From Bacteroidota bacterium (GTDB lineage: Bacteria > Bacteroidota > Bacteroidia > Bacteroidales > Tannerellaceae): a stretch of DNA of 64,000 nt. Where the stretch lies: NCBI GenBank assembly GCA_023429375.1, contig JAEYVY010000013.1:1-64000 (forward strand), in the 5' to 3' direction. Below, piece after piece: positions 1 to 8,607 of the stretch. Position 1 is the first letter of the stretch. Each line of letters opens with the position of its first letter. The notes below the pieces were generated by a model. It did not search any database. It was not told the origin of the DNA and was given only the letters and a program-made list of their open reading frames with translations. The translations under genes and the position numbers were made by a program.

Positions 1-155
1 ATGTCGATCAGGCTAAGCATGTTATCATCTGCAACTACGACCTCAATCCGGGATATGCCGGCGTGCCCAACCCGCTGTATGAGATGAAAGATAAGGTGAC
101 CATGATGCTGGGCGATGCGAAAGAATCACTTAATTCATTATTAAGTAAATTGTAA
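1..155 (+). CDS. pntB: NAD(P) transhydrogenase beta subunit, C-terminal end (partial)
   Basis: Only the last 50 codons are in the window, read from base 3 to the TAA at 153-155. The peptide contains HVIICNYDLNPGYAGVPNPL and then LGDAKESLNSLL, which match the end of the NADP(H)-binding domain III of PntB, including the conserved GYAG...NPL segment and the GDAK motif. The enzyme is a membrane proton pump that couples hydride transfer between NADH and NADP+ to the proton gradient. The 5' part lies outside the window. Identification is good despite the short length because this tail is highly conserved. Confidence 0.85.
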   Translation, partial: VDQAKHVIICNYDLNPGYAGVPNPLYEMKDKVTMMLGDAKESLNSLLSKL

Positions 156-257
156 TTTTCATACTACTGATTTTCAAGACATATTCAATCTTAAAATAGA
201 TTACTTTTTACGCCTTCATATTGATGCTATAAACATCTGATAATCAGAACATAAAAA

Positions 258-397
258 CATCCCGATGGTTTTAAAAAATCATCGGGATCATTTTTAAAAA
301 CGTTCGAGGTGTTTTTTAAAAACGTTCGGGATGTTTTTTTAGAAACATAAATATATTGATTTTCAAGGTCGTAATTTTCAAAAGTCACATCGGGATG
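258..397. repeat. 22-bp periodic intergenic array (locus 1)
   Basis: Six consecutive 22-bp units start at 258, 280, 302, 324, 346 and 368. Each is a 10-bp core followed by a 12-bp A/T-rich spacer, usually of the form tttttaaaaac. Cores are catcccgatg, catcgggatc, gttcgaggtg, gttcgggatg, cataaatata and gtcgtaattt. A further good core, catcgggatg, lies at 388-397, two bases out of phase. The first two cores form an inverted repeat (atcccgatg at 259-267 with catcgggat at 280-288) followed by five T residues, so this part may also end pntB transcription. The rest of the 353-bp gap (156-508) holds a TGATTTTCAAG-type motif at 169-181 and again near 357-370. No gene is visible. Confidence 0.75.
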
Positions 398-508
398 AAA
401 ATTTATTTTTCATCTACTTCAAAACAGACGCCTCCTACTCTTTTTTCATTTCCTTATATTTTTCTCTGAACGCTTCCGTTAATCCGCTAATTGAAATATA
501 TTTGTGAT

Positions 509-1813
509 ATGCAGAAAAAATGTCATATCTATAAAGGTGATATCTTCTTTTTCATCGGTTCACCATTGGAAAGGGATGATTCTTATGTGTATATACCCGA
601 CGGAGCACTTATCGTTGCAAATGGTAGGGTGTTGGAAACGGGACCATACAATATACTTAAAGCCAACTATCCCTCAGCAGACGAAACGGATTATAGCGGA
701 CAGTTGATTATGCCCGGTTTGATTGATGCACATATTCATTATGCGCAGATGGAAATAATCGGGATGTATGGAAAACAACTGCTCAATTGGCTGAACGATT
801 ATACGTTTCCCGCCGAACAAGCATTTTCTTCTACCGAACATGCCTTATTTATAGCAGATGCTTTTATCCATGAGCTACTTAAAAACGGAACAACCACTTG
901 CGTAGCCTATCCAACGGTTCATTCCACCTCAGTAGAAGCCTTATTTCAAAAAGCTTCTGAGTACAATATGCGCATGATTACCGGAAAAATTCTAATGGAC
1001 AGGAATGCTCCCGAAGGATTGACAGACAATGCAAAGCAAGGCGAAGCAGAAAGCCGGATGTTAATCGAAAAATGGCATGGAGCAGGAAGAAACAGCTATG
1101 CCATTACCCCGCGATTTGCCATAACAAGCACCCTCGAACAGCTTCAGGCTGCCGGACGTCTGCATGAGGCCTTTCCTGACACATACATTCAGACGCATAT
1201 CTCCGAAAACAAAAACGAAATCGCTTCTACTCTAAGCCATTATCCTACCTGTTCTGATTATCTGGAAGTATATGAAAAGACCGGGTTAATTACGGACAGA
1301 ACCCTGTTGGGACATGGTATACACCTTTCTGACAGCGAAATGGAAAGGATAGCCAAGGCTAATGCTATCATAGCCCATTGCCCTACATCGAACCTGTTTC
1401 TTGGAAGCGGTTTGTTTGATATAAAACAGGCAAATGAAGCCGGAGTACAGACTGTACTGGCTACCGATGTAGGTGGCGGAACATCGTTTTCGATGTTAAA
1501 GACCATGGCCGAATCGTATAAGGTGATGCAGATTGGAGGATATTCGATGTCGGTTCTGGAAACACTCTACAAATCAACACTGGGAACAGCCAAAGCATTG
1601 CAACTGGACGATAAGATAGGCAGCTTCCGACCCGGAACGGAAGCCGATTTCATTGTCGTGAACAGCGAGGTTACACGTCCGCAACAATTGCGACGCGACT
1701 ACCTGATTCGGAACGATAAATGGACAATTGAAAACCGGCTGTTCGGATTGCAGGCGTCAGGAGATGACAGAAACATTTCGGCCATCTATCTGATGGGACG
1801 CAAAGTCTATTGA
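509..1813 (+). CDS. guaD: Guanine deaminase
   Basis: This 434-residue amidohydrolase converts guanine to xanthine and ammonia in purine salvage. It shows the metal-binding PGLIDAHIHY motif (His about 75 and 77), THISENKNEI, CPTSNLFLGSGLF and the TDVGGGTSFSML segment, all characteristic of GuaD and close in order and length to the E. coli enzyme. I chose the ATG at 509 (MQKKCHIY). A TTG six codons upstream (491) is in frame but less likely. It is cytosolic and stands alone between the repeat array and a convergent gene that ends only 2 bp away. Confidence 0.93.
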   Translation: MQKKCHIYKGDIFFFIGSPLERDDSYVYIPDGALIVANGRVLETGPYNILKANYPSADETDYSGQLIMPGLIDAHIHYAQMEIIGMYGKQLLNWLNDYTFPAEQAFSSTEHALFIADAFIHELLKNGTTTCVAYPTVHSTSVEALFQKASEYNMRMITGKILMDRNAPEGLTDNAKQGEAESRMLIEKWHGAGRNSYAITPRFAITSTLEQLQAAGRLHEAFPDTYIQTHISENKNEIASTLSHYPTCSDYLEVYEKTGLITDRTLLGHGIHLSDSEMERIAKANAIIAHCPTSNLFLGSGLFDIKQANEAGVQTVLATDVGGGTSFSMLKTMAESYKVMQIGGYSMSVLETLYKSTLGTAKALQLDDKIGSFRPGTEADFIVVNSEVTRPQQLRRDYLIRNDKWTIENRLFGLQASGDDRNISAIYLMGRKVY

Positions 1814-1815
1814 AA

Positions 1816-3084
1816 TCAAAAAACGGCTAACTGATTACGTACTTTCCGGTGACCAATCAACCGGTCGTACCGCTCTCCTATGGGACGATAATAAACCGCT
1901 ATTGTATATTCATTCTCTGTTTGAGCAAAATCGCCTTCAAAGGGAGCTGTCAGTCCTTTGGTTTCTCCATCAGGCACAAATAGGTATTGATAATTATAAT
2001 TTCCGGCTTTAAGCAGAAGGCTCTTTTCATACCGGCCGGCATCCGGGTTATATTCCATCCGGCTCATCTCGTCAAAAGCATTATGCACGAATTGACCGTT
2101 GAGATAAACCTTTCCTCCGGGAATTTTTCCCTCATCCAAAGTAAAATGAACAATATAATAGTCAGCCTCCGTATCGGGATCGCTACATTGGCTGCACTGC
2201 GTAAAGAAACGCCCGTTCTGATCCTGATCGTATTGATAAGCAGTCATGTTTCGTTTATAATCCGGATACAAAGTCATGTGATAAAACGGATTAAAGAATT
2301 TTACGCTCTCGACATGCATCCCATTATATTTCTCGGTCAGAAATTCCATTCTCCGGTATTCATTCCCTGCCTTGAATATTAATTCCGGGCAATGAGAAAA
2401 GACCAAACTGTTTTGCAAAATGGAAGAAGGTTTAAATCCTGTTACGCAATTATCCCTCCTATCGTTTTGATAAACATAGATTTTCAAATCCACCTGAGGA
2501 TGCTGAATGGGAAAGTTTTTATGATTGATGACAAATTCCAGTTGTTGATGCTGTTTGTTTACATCTATATCCGTATTGCTCGAAATTTTAGCATCAATTC
2601 CGACCAACGATTCTGTTACATAGAAGCAGGCAGTAAAAAGAATTTTCTGGGGATCAGCCTCATCATACACTTGTACAGCATAGTTGCCCGACAGCTTAAA
2701 CCGGATATCATCATTGGGAAGAAAGAATCGATAGTTGGTATACGCCGTTGTCGTTGCCATAGAGTTAGCAAAGTCTTCTACAGGTAGTTGTTGGAACCCG
2801 GACATATACTCTATCGGCAAAATATTGGAAGGGGTCCAGTCTGCATTACAATGGGTAATTGTGTAAGCATACGTTTTATATTCATTGCCCAAGACATCAA
2901 AATTAATTTCAATTTGCTTTTCTCCCTGCAAACTTATTTCCGGCTCGGCAAAAAAGTCTCCGGCTCGCTTAACTTGAAGATTCTTTATTGTAGGGTCATT
3001 CACGGAGGTCAAGAACACCTTTTGAGCCTGAACTTCAAACGAGATAAACAGAAAAAAAAGAAATAAGCAAATGCCTTGTTTCAT
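1816..3084 (-). CDS. Type IX secretion plug-like protein (DUF5103 family)
   Basis: A 422-residue exported protein with a signal peptide (hydrophobic stretch ending EVQAQ at about 20). The body matches in layout the DUF5103 family, renamed the type IX secretion system plug domain because a Flavobacterium member blocks the SprA channel. Visible segments include HCNADWTPS, an all-beta middle, and a C-terminal E-set-like part with GGKVYLNGQFVHNAFDE. The ATG at 3084 precedes the signal peptide; an upstream in-frame non-ATG start at 3114 would add ten residues. It is divergent from the nqr operon. The window shows no other T9SS gene, so a secretion role is family-based inference. Confidence 0.75.
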   Translation of the reverse strand: MKQGICLFLFFLFISFEVQAQKVFLTSVNDPTIKNLQVKRAGDFFAEPEISLQGEKQIEINFDVLGNEYKTYAYTITHCNADWTPSNILPIEYMSGFQQLPVEDFANSMATTTAYTNYRFFLPNDDIRFKLSGNYAVQVYDEADPQKILFTACFYVTESLVGIDAKISSNTDIDVNKQHQQLEFVINHKNFPIQHPQVDLKIYVYQNDRRDNCVTGFKPSSILQNSLVFSHCPELIFKAGNEYRRMEFLTEKYNGMHVESVKFFNPFYHMTLYPDYKRNMTAYQYDQDQNGRFFTQCSQCSDPDTEADYYIVHFTLDEGKIPGGKVYLNGQFVHNAFDEMSRMEYNPDAGRYEKSLLLKAGNYNYQYLFVPDGETKGLTAPFEGDFAQTENEYTIAVYYRPIGERYDRLIGHRKVRNQLAVF

Positions 3085-3113
3085 ACGTATGATAGATAAA
3101 ATTGATATGTACA

Positions 3114-3121
3114 CAAATTTA
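3114..3121 (-). promoter_or_regulatory. Possible -7 promoter box for the DUF5103 gene
   Basis: Reads TAAATTTG on the minus strand, a full match to the Bacteroidetes -7 consensus TAnnTTTG, about 30 bp before the start codon. No convincing TTTG -33 element lies 19-21 bp upstream. Confidence 0.35.
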
Positions 3122-3177
3122 TGGAATTATTTCATTATTTATTTGCATTACACTGCTTTTAAACATAAATAATTGTG

Positions 3178-3185
3178 TACTTTTG
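3178..3185 (+). promoter_or_regulatory. -7 promoter box of the nqr operon
   Basis: TACTTTTG matches the Bacteroidetes -7 consensus TAnnTTTG exactly and lies 33 bp before the nqrA ATG. The -33 element is weak: the nearest TTTG (3142-3145) is about 32 bp upstream, further than usual. Confidence 0.5.
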
Positions 3186-3218
3186 CGTGAAAATTACATA
3201 AACATCTTTAGTTGTATC

Positions 3219-4571
3219 ATGGCAAATGTGATTAAGCTTAAAAAAGGCTTAGACATCCAATTGAAAGGCAAACCAGAGAAAGTACTGTTAACAGGCAAAC
3301 ATGGTGAAAGCTATGCTATTGTTCCTGATAATTACAACGGTATCACTCCGAAGGTTGTAGTCCGCCCAGGGGATAAAGTCAAAGCCGGTTCTGTTCTGAT
3401 TATAGACAAAACCTATCCCGAAATCAAATTCGTCTCTCCAGTTAGCGGTGAAGTTACTGCCGTAAATAGAGGAGAAAAACGTAAAGTTCTCAGCGTCGTT
3501 GTCAAGCCCGATGCTGAATTTGAATATGAAGATTTCGGCAAGAAAAATGTTTCTGCTCTTTCTAGCGAAGAAGTAAAAGAAACAATCTTAAATGCCGGCC
3601 TTTGGCCTTGTATCAAACAACGTCCTTATGACATCATAGCGCGCCCAGCAGAAGCTCCACGCGATATTTTTGTATCCGCGTTTTATACAGCTCCTCTTGC
3701 GCCCAATTTTGACTTTGTAATCAAAGGGCAGGAAAACGATTTCCAAACAGGTCTTGATGCATTGGCCAAGTTAACAAGTGGTAAATTATACGTTGGAATC
3801 AAGAAAGGCTCGACAATCAAGGTTCAAAACGCAGAAGTATATGAGTTCGAAGGACCTCATCCTGCAGGTAATGTTGGTGTTCAAATCAACAATATCAAGC
3901 CTGTAAACAAAGGAGAAGTAGTTTGGACTGTTCGTCCGGACGATGTAATTCTTATCGGTCGCTTATTCAATACCGGAAAAGCAGACTTCACTCGTTTGAT
4001 TGCGTTAACTGGTTCTGAATTATCCAAAACCGGCTATGTGAAGGCACTTCCAGGATGCAATATCAACAGTTTGGTAGACGGTATGTTAAAGCCAACACAA
4101 GGTCATATCCGTATAATCAGCGGCGATGTACTAACCGGTACAAAAGTTTCAAAGGATGACTTCCTTGGATTCTATGACACACAGATAAGCACAATTCCTG
4201 AAGGAGATGAAGTACACGAGTTTTTCGGTTGGGCTACACTTGGAGCAAACAAGTTTAGTGCCGGTAAAACTTTCTTAAGCAGTCTTTTAGGTGGTTTGAA
4301 GAAAGAACGCATTATCGATGCTCGTATTAAAGGTGGCAAACGTGCAATGATTATGTCCAACGAATACGACAAAGTATTCCCAATGGACATTTTCCCTGAA
4401 TATTTGCTTAAAGCAATTATCGCCTTTGATATCGACAAGATGGAAAATCTTGGCATTTACGAAGTAGCTCCTGAAGATTTTGCTTTATGCGAAGTTGTAG
4501 ACACTTCTAAGATTGAAATACAGAAGATAGTTCGTAACGGACTTGACCTTCTTTATAAGGAAATGAATTAA
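3219..4571 (+). CDS. nqrA: Na+-translocating NADH:quinone reductase subunit A
   Basis: 450 residues beginning MANVIKLKKGLDIQLKGKPE, the usual NqrA start. NqrA is the peripheral cytoplasmic subunit involved in quinone binding in the six-subunit sodium-pumping NQR complex. Conserved stretches include the N-terminal barrel-sandwich-like region with VRPGDKVKAGSVL and VSPVSGEV, and the later EVHEFFGWATLG and YDKVFPMDIFPEYLLKAI. A longer reading frame opens at 3102, but the added residues are not NqrA-like and overlap the promoter. It is the first gene of the operon; nqrB starts 23 bp downstream. Confidence 0.95.
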   Translation: MANVIKLKKGLDIQLKGKPEKVLLTGKHGESYAIVPDNYNGITPKVVVRPGDKVKAGSVLIIDKTYPEIKFVSPVSGEVTAVNRGEKRKVLSVVVKPDAEFEYEDFGKKNVSALSSEEVKETILNAGLWPCIKQRPYDIIARPAEAPRDIFVSAFYTAPLAPNFDFVIKGQENDFQTGLDALAKLTSGKLYVGIKKGSTIKVQNAEVYEFEGPHPAGNVGVQINNIKPVNKGEVVWTVRPDDVILIGRLFNTGKADFTRLIALTGSELSKTGYVKALPGCNINSLVDGMLKPTQGHIRIISGDVLTGTKVSKDDFLGFYDTQISTIPEGDEVHEFFGWATLGANKFSAGKTFLSSLLGGLKKERIIDARIKGGKRAMIMSNEYDKVFPMDIFPEYLLKAIIAFDIDKMENLGIYEVAPEDFALCEVVDTSKIEIQKIVRNGLDLLYKEMN

Positions 4572-4594
4572 TAACACACTTAAAACAGAATACA

Positions 4595-5788
4595 TTGAAA
4601 GCGTTAAGAAAATATCTCGACAAGATTAAACCTAATTTTGAAGAGGGAGGAAAGCTGGGAATGTTCCATTCTGTTTTTGACGGGGTGGAGACATTCTTGT
4701 TCACACCAAATACAACGTCAAAATCCGGAGCACACATTCACGACAGCATAGATTCTAAACGTACCATGACGGTAGTAATCATTGCTTTGATTCCTGCTTT
4801 ATTATTTGGTATGTATAATGTCGGCTATCAACACAATCTCTCTATTGGAGCAGATCCAGGCTTTTGGCCGACTTTTATTTTTGGTTTTCTAGCCATATTA
4901 CCTCAACTCATTGTTTCGTACGGTGTGGGTCTAGGTATAGAATTTGCAGTTGCTCAAGTTAAGAAAGAAGAGATTCAGGAGGGATTCCTTGTATCAGGGA
5001 TGTTGATTCCGATGATCGTCCCTGTTGACACTCCTCTATGGATGATAGCTGTAGCAACAGCATTTGCCGTTGTCTTTGCAAAAGAAGTGTTCGGTGGTAC
5101 AGGTTATAACGTATTCAACGTTGCCTTAGTTACACGTGCATTCTTGTTCTTTGCTTATCCGGCAGCTATGTCTGGCGACAAAGTGTTTGTTCGTACAGGA
5201 ACTACATTTGGTCTTGGAGAAGGCACTGTTGTTGATTCATTTTCAGGAGCTACTCCTCTTGGACAGATTGCAACAGCTACAACAAACAGCACAACGGTTA
5301 CCGACGTTCTTGGCAACACGTTGACACATATGGATATGTTTATCGGTTTAATACCGGGATCAATTGGTGAAACTTCTAAATTGGCTATTCTTATCGGTGC
5401 AATCATCCTTATTGCAACAAGAATTGCAAGTTGGAAAACAATGCTTTCCGTATTTATCGGTGGCGGCATCACAGCAACTTTATTTAATCTTGTTGGAACA
5501 ACAGCAGCAATGAGCCTTAGTCCAATCGACCACATCCTATTAGGAGGTTTTGCTTTCGGTGCCGTATTTATGGCAACTGACCCGGTTACTTCTGCTCGTA
5601 CGGAAAAAGGTAAATTCATTTATGGATTTTTAGTTGGTTTCATGGCCGTAGTAATACGCGTATTGAACCCAGGTTATCCAGAAGGTATGATGTTAGCGAT
5701 CCTTTTGATGAACGTATTTGCACCGCTGATTGATTATTATGTAGTAGAAGCGAACATCAAGAAACGCTTGAAGAGAGCAATTAAGTAA
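4595..5788 (+). CDS. nqrB: Na+-NQR subunit B
   Basis: A 397-residue multi-pass membrane subunit and a main part of the sodium channel of NQR. It begins at a TTG codon (MKALRKYLDKIKPNFEEGGK). This start is supported because the peptide is the family's conserved N-terminus and no ATG gives it. The covalent FMN attachment motif SGAT is visible with the acceptor threonine at about 220 (DSFSGATPLGQ). Conserved MATDPVTSARTEKGKFIYG and a C-terminal NPGYPEGMML are also present. Length is normal. nqrC follows 19 bp later. Confidence 0.95.
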   Translation: MKALRKYLDKIKPNFEEGGKLGMFHSVFDGVETFLFTPNTTSKSGAHIHDSIDSKRTMTVVIIALIPALLFGMYNVGYQHNLSIGADPGFWPTFIFGFLAILPQLIVSYGVGLGIEFAVAQVKKEEIQEGFLVSGMLIPMIVPVDTPLWMIAVATAFAVVFAKEVFGGTGYNVFNVALVTRAFLFFAYPAAMSGDKVFVRTGTTFGLGEGTVVDSFSGATPLGQIATATTNSTTVTDVLGNTLTHMDMFIGLIPGSIGETSKLAILIGAIILIATRIASWKTMLSVFIGGGITATLFNLVGTTAAMSLSPIDHILLGGFAFGAVFMATDPVTSARTEKGKFIYGFLVGFMAVVIRVLNPGYPEGMMLAILLMNVFAPLIDYYVVEANIKKRLKRAIK

Positions 5789-5807
5789 TAAAAGACGAAT
5801 ACAGAAT

Positions 5808-6488
5808 ATGAATACACAAAGTAATCTATATACCGTTGTATATGCGGCATTGCTTGTAATCCTCGTTTCAACAGCTTTGGCTTTCACCAATCAGGCATTA
5901 AAAGAAACGCAAAAGAAAAACGAAGAGATTGACAAGAAGATACAGATTTTGCGCTGCGTTAATGTAACGACATCAGCAAAAGATGTAGAAGCAAAATACG
6001 ATGAACTAGTAAAAGAATCATTCCTTGTAAATAGGGATGGTACTAAAGCAGAAGGAGATGCTTTCAAAGAAGACGTTGCCAAAGCTTATGCGAATGGCAC
6101 TGCCCTTCCTGTATATGTAGCTGAAATCGATGGACAAGTAAAATACATCGTTGCTTTACGTGGTACAGGTCTATGGGGTCCGCTTTGGGGATATTTGTCA
6201 TTGAATGATGACAAGAACACAATTTATGGTACCGACTTCAGCCATGCTGGAGAGACTCCGGGATTAGGTGCTGAGATAACTTTACCTCACTTCAGCAAAC
6301 AGTTTGAGGGTAAAGAAATTTTCAAGAACGGGGAGTTTAAGAGTATCGCCATTGTAAAGCCGGGTAAAACCGCTGATGGACAAGATTATGTTGATGGTAT
6401 CTCTGGAGGTACTATTACCAGCCAGGGTGTTCACAAAATGCTCTTCGATAGCTTAAACAACTATGTCGAATTTTTAAAATCTAAATAA
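5808..6488 (+). CDS. nqrC: Na+-NQR subunit C
   Basis: 226 residues: one N-terminal membrane helix (about residues 8-27), then an FMN-binding domain. The covalent flavin motif is DGISGGTITSQG, with the FMN-accepting threonine at about 202. LWGPLWGYL and HAGETPGLGAEI are also family hallmarks. NqrC passes electrons from the NqrD/E iron-sulfur centre to NqrB. Length is somewhat shorter than proteobacterial NqrC, as is common in Bacteroidetes. It is followed by nqrD after 10 bp. Confidence 0.95.
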   Translation: MNTQSNLYTVVYAALLVILVSTALAFTNQALKETQKKNEEIDKKIQILRCVNVTTSAKDVEAKYDELVKESFLVNRDGTKAEGDAFKEDVAKAYANGTALPVYVAEIDGQVKYIVALRGTGLWGPLWGYLSLNDDKNTIYGTDFSHAGETPGLGAEITLPHFSKQFEGKEIFKNGEFKSIAIVKPGKTADGQDYVDGISGGTITSQGVHKMLFDSLNNYVEFLKSK

Positions 6489-6498
6489 GTAGGCAGCA

Positions 6499-7125
6499 AT
6501 GAATTTATTCTCAGCAAAAAATAAAGAAATTTTATTGGGTCCTTTAGGAAAGAAGAACCCGATTACAGTGCAAATGCTAGGTATTTGTTCTGCATTAGCT
6601 GTTACTGCAAAGTTAGAACCATCAATTGTTATGGCTATCTCGGTGGTTGTTGTAGTAGCATTTGCAAATGTTATTATTTCACTGATACGAAAGACCATAC
6701 CTAACCGTATCCGTATTATCGTACAGTTGGTTGTTGCAGCTGCCCTTGTTACGTTGGTTAGTGAAGTACTAAAAGCTTTTGCATATGATGTAAGTAAACA
6801 GCTCTCTGTATTTATCGGTTTGATCCTTACAAACTGTATTTTGATGGGTCGTATGGAAGCATTCGGTTTGAGCAACGGACCATGGGAATCATTCCTTGAC
6901 GGTGTTGGACACGGTGCTGGTTATGGACTTATCTTGATCATTGTAGGTTTCTTCCGTGAATTATTAGGAACAGGAACACTGCTGGGCATTAAGGTTATAC
7001 CGCAATTCCTCTATGACTTGGGTTATGTTAACAACGGATTAATGATTCTTCCTCCGATGGCCCTTATTACAATTGCTGTAATTATCTGGATTCATCGAGC
7101 TAGAAACAAAGATCTACAAGAATAA
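6499..7125 (+). CDS. nqrD: Na+-NQR subunit D
   Basis: 208-residue integral membrane protein with six predicted helices. NqrD and its paralogue NqrE form a pseudo-symmetric pair that holds a 2Fe-2S cluster in the membrane, each giving two cysteines. The two NqrD cysteines are visible in QMLGICSALAV (about 29) and LILTNCILMGRMEAF (about 114). The gene is full length and ends at 7125. Its partner, normally encoded next, is missing apart from a short remnant. Confidence 0.95.
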   Translation: MNLFSAKNKEILLGPLGKKNPITVQMLGICSALAVTAKLEPSIVMAISVVVVVAFANVIISLIRKTIPNRIRIIVQLVVAAALVTLVSEVLKAFAYDVSKQLSVFIGLILTNCILMGRMEAFGLSNGPWESFLDGVGHGAGYGLILIIVGFFRELLGTGTLLGIKVIPQFLYDLGYVNNGLMILPPMALITIAVIIWIHRARNKDLQE

Positions 7126-7148
7126 TAACATAATCTAATTTAATAGAA

Positions 7149-7256
7149 ATGGTCATTGAACAAATCATACCAGCAACACAAGCGTTAGGGTTGTTTCTGC
7201 CGTTTCTATGTATTAATTATGTTTCTGAGGTTGTGATTTGTTCATTTAACGATTAA
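7149..7256 (+). pseudogene. nqrE: nqrE remnant (35 codons)
   Basis: A full nqrE (about 200 codons) normally lies between nqrD and nqrF, but here the two genes are only 152 bp apart. The one reading frame in the gap starts ATG at 7149 and gives MVIEQIIPATQALGLFLPFL followed by CINYVSEVVICSFND. The central part aligns with the middle of NqrE, whose typical sequence is of the form ExxxPxLYxALGIFLPLIxVNC (PA, ALG, FLP and N shared, one residue gap), so this looks like an internal fragment left by a large deletion. The conserved cysteine after N in NqrE is Tyr here. It cannot encode a working subunit. Confidence 0.6.
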
Positions 7257-7277
7257 TAATATTAAGTAATATACAAA

Positions 7278-8540
7278 ATGACGATTCTTGTATCAGGTGG
7301 ATTTACAATCATTGTTAGTGTAATAGTTTTCCTATTACTAACAATGGTACTTGTAGCCACACTTTTATATGCAAAAGCAAAATTGATTCCTTCAGGCAAT
7401 GTAAAATTGGTTGTGAATGGAGAAAAAGAGTTTAGTGTACCTCAAGGTGGTACATTGTTGAACACCCTTCAATCAGAAGGTATTTATTTGTCTTCTGCTT
7501 GCGGTGGTGGTGGTAGCTGTGGTCAATGCCGTTGTCAGGTTCTAGAAGGAGGTGGTAATATCCTACCTACTGAAGTCGGCTTCTTCTCACGTAAGCAAAT
7601 TAAAGATAATTGGAGATTAGGTTGTCAAACTAAGGTTAAAGCCGATTTACAAGTAAAGGTTCCTGAAGAAGTATTCGGGGTAAATGAATGGGAATGTACA
7701 GTGGTTTCAAACCATAATGTGGCTTCATTCATCAAAGAATTTACAGTAAAATTACCAGAAGGACAAGCAATGAACTTCAAATCTGGTAGCTATGCTCAGA
7801 TTTCTATTCCTAAGTTTGATGTCAAATTTGCGGATATGGATGTTGATGACCGTTTCAAACCGGAATGGGATAAGTTTAAACTTTGGCCTTTGACATGTAA
7901 GAATGAAGAAGAAACCGTACGTGCTTATTCTATGGCTAACTATCCAGCCGAAGGTAACATCATTACGCTGAACGTACGTATCGCAACTCCTCCGTTCGAT
8001 CGTGCTACAGGAACTTGGAAAGCCGGCGTTAAACCAGGTATTGCTTCTTCTTATATCTTCTCACTGAAACCAGGTGATAAGGTGAAGATGTCAGGTCCTT
8101 ATGGAGACTTCCATATCTTGGATACAAAACGTGAAATGTTATACATTGGTGGTGGTGCAGGTATGGCTCCTCTTCGCGCTCACTTGCTTCACTTGTTTAA
8201 GACATTGAAGACCACAGACCGTAAAGTTTCTTATTGGTACGGTGCTCGTTCAAAGAACGAAATCTTCTACGAAGAAGACTTCCGTGAAATTGAAAGAGAA
8301 TTCCCGAACTTCAAGTTCAACATTGCCTTGTCTGAACCACGTCCTGAAGATAACTGGACTGGTTATGTAGGCTTTATCCATCAGGTAATTTTAGAAAACT
8401 ATCTGAAAGATCATGAAGCTCCTGAAGATATCGAATACTACATGTGTGGTCCTGGACCAATGTCAAATGCTGTAAAAGTGATGTTGGACAACCTGGGTGT
8501 ACCTCGCGAAATGTTGATGTTCGACGATTTCGGAGCGTAA
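7278..8540 (+). CDS. nqrF: Na+-NQR subunit F (NADH-oxidising flavoprotein)
   Basis: 420 residues. An N-terminal membrane helix (about 8-32) is followed by a plant-type ferredoxin domain with cluster ligands Cys75, Cys81, Cys84 and Cys116 (SACGGGGSCGQC ... RLGCQ). A ferredoxin-reductase FAD domain (VRAYSMANYP) and an NADH-binding domain (YIGGGAGMAPLRAHL, YMCGPGPM) complete it. This is the entry point for electrons from NADH. Intact and normal in length. It is the last gene of the operon and is followed by a strong hairpin. Confidence 0.95.
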   Translation: MTILVSGGFTIIVSVIVFLLLTMVLVATLLYAKAKLIPSGNVKLVVNGEKEFSVPQGGTLLNTLQSEGIYLSSACGGGGSCGQCRCQVLEGGGNILPTEVGFFSRKQIKDNWRLGCQTKVKADLQVKVPEEVFGVNEWECTVVSNHNVASFIKEFTVKLPEGQAMNFKSGSYAQISIPKFDVKFADMDVDDRFKPEWDKFKLWPLTCKNEEETVRAYSMANYPAEGNIITLNVRIATPPFDRATGTWKAGVKPGIASSYIFSLKPGDKVKMSGPYGDFHILDTKREMLYIGGGAGMAPLRAHLLHLFKTLKTTDRKVSYWYGARSKNEIFYEEDFREIEREFPNFKFNIALSEPRPEDNWTGYVGFIHQVILENYLKDHEAPEDIEYYMCGPGPMSNAVKVMLDNLGVPREMLMFDDFGA

Positions 8541-8549
8541 GAACAGAAA

Positions 8550-8597
8550 TTATGATACAAAAAAGGCGGTTTATAGACCGCCTTTTTTGTATCATAA
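8550..8597. terminator. Bidirectional terminator between nqrF and the citrate synthase gene
   Basis: A perfect 21-bp inverted repeat (8550-8570 and 8577-8597, loop 6 nt). Arms contain aaaaaaggcggt / accgcctttttt, so a GC stem is followed by a T run on either strand. It sits between two convergent genes and can end both. Confidence 0.85.
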
Positions 8598-8607
8598 CGT
8601 TTGCTTA

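Noticed and set aside
258..397. Phase-variable invertible promoter
   Set aside because: No pair of long identical inverted repeats flanking a promoter and no recombinase gene nearby.
3102..3218. Upstream extension of nqrA opening at 3102
   Set aside because: It overlaps the promoter region and adds residues not typical of NqrA; the ATG at 3219 gives the standard start.
5155..5619. Minus-strand frame inside nqrB
   Set aside because: Shadow of nqrB; coding signal is on the plus strand.
7149..7256. A genuine new small membrane protein in place of NqrE
   Set aside because: Possible, but the match to the NqrE centre and the position make a remnant the simpler reading; kept as pseudogene with moderate confidence.
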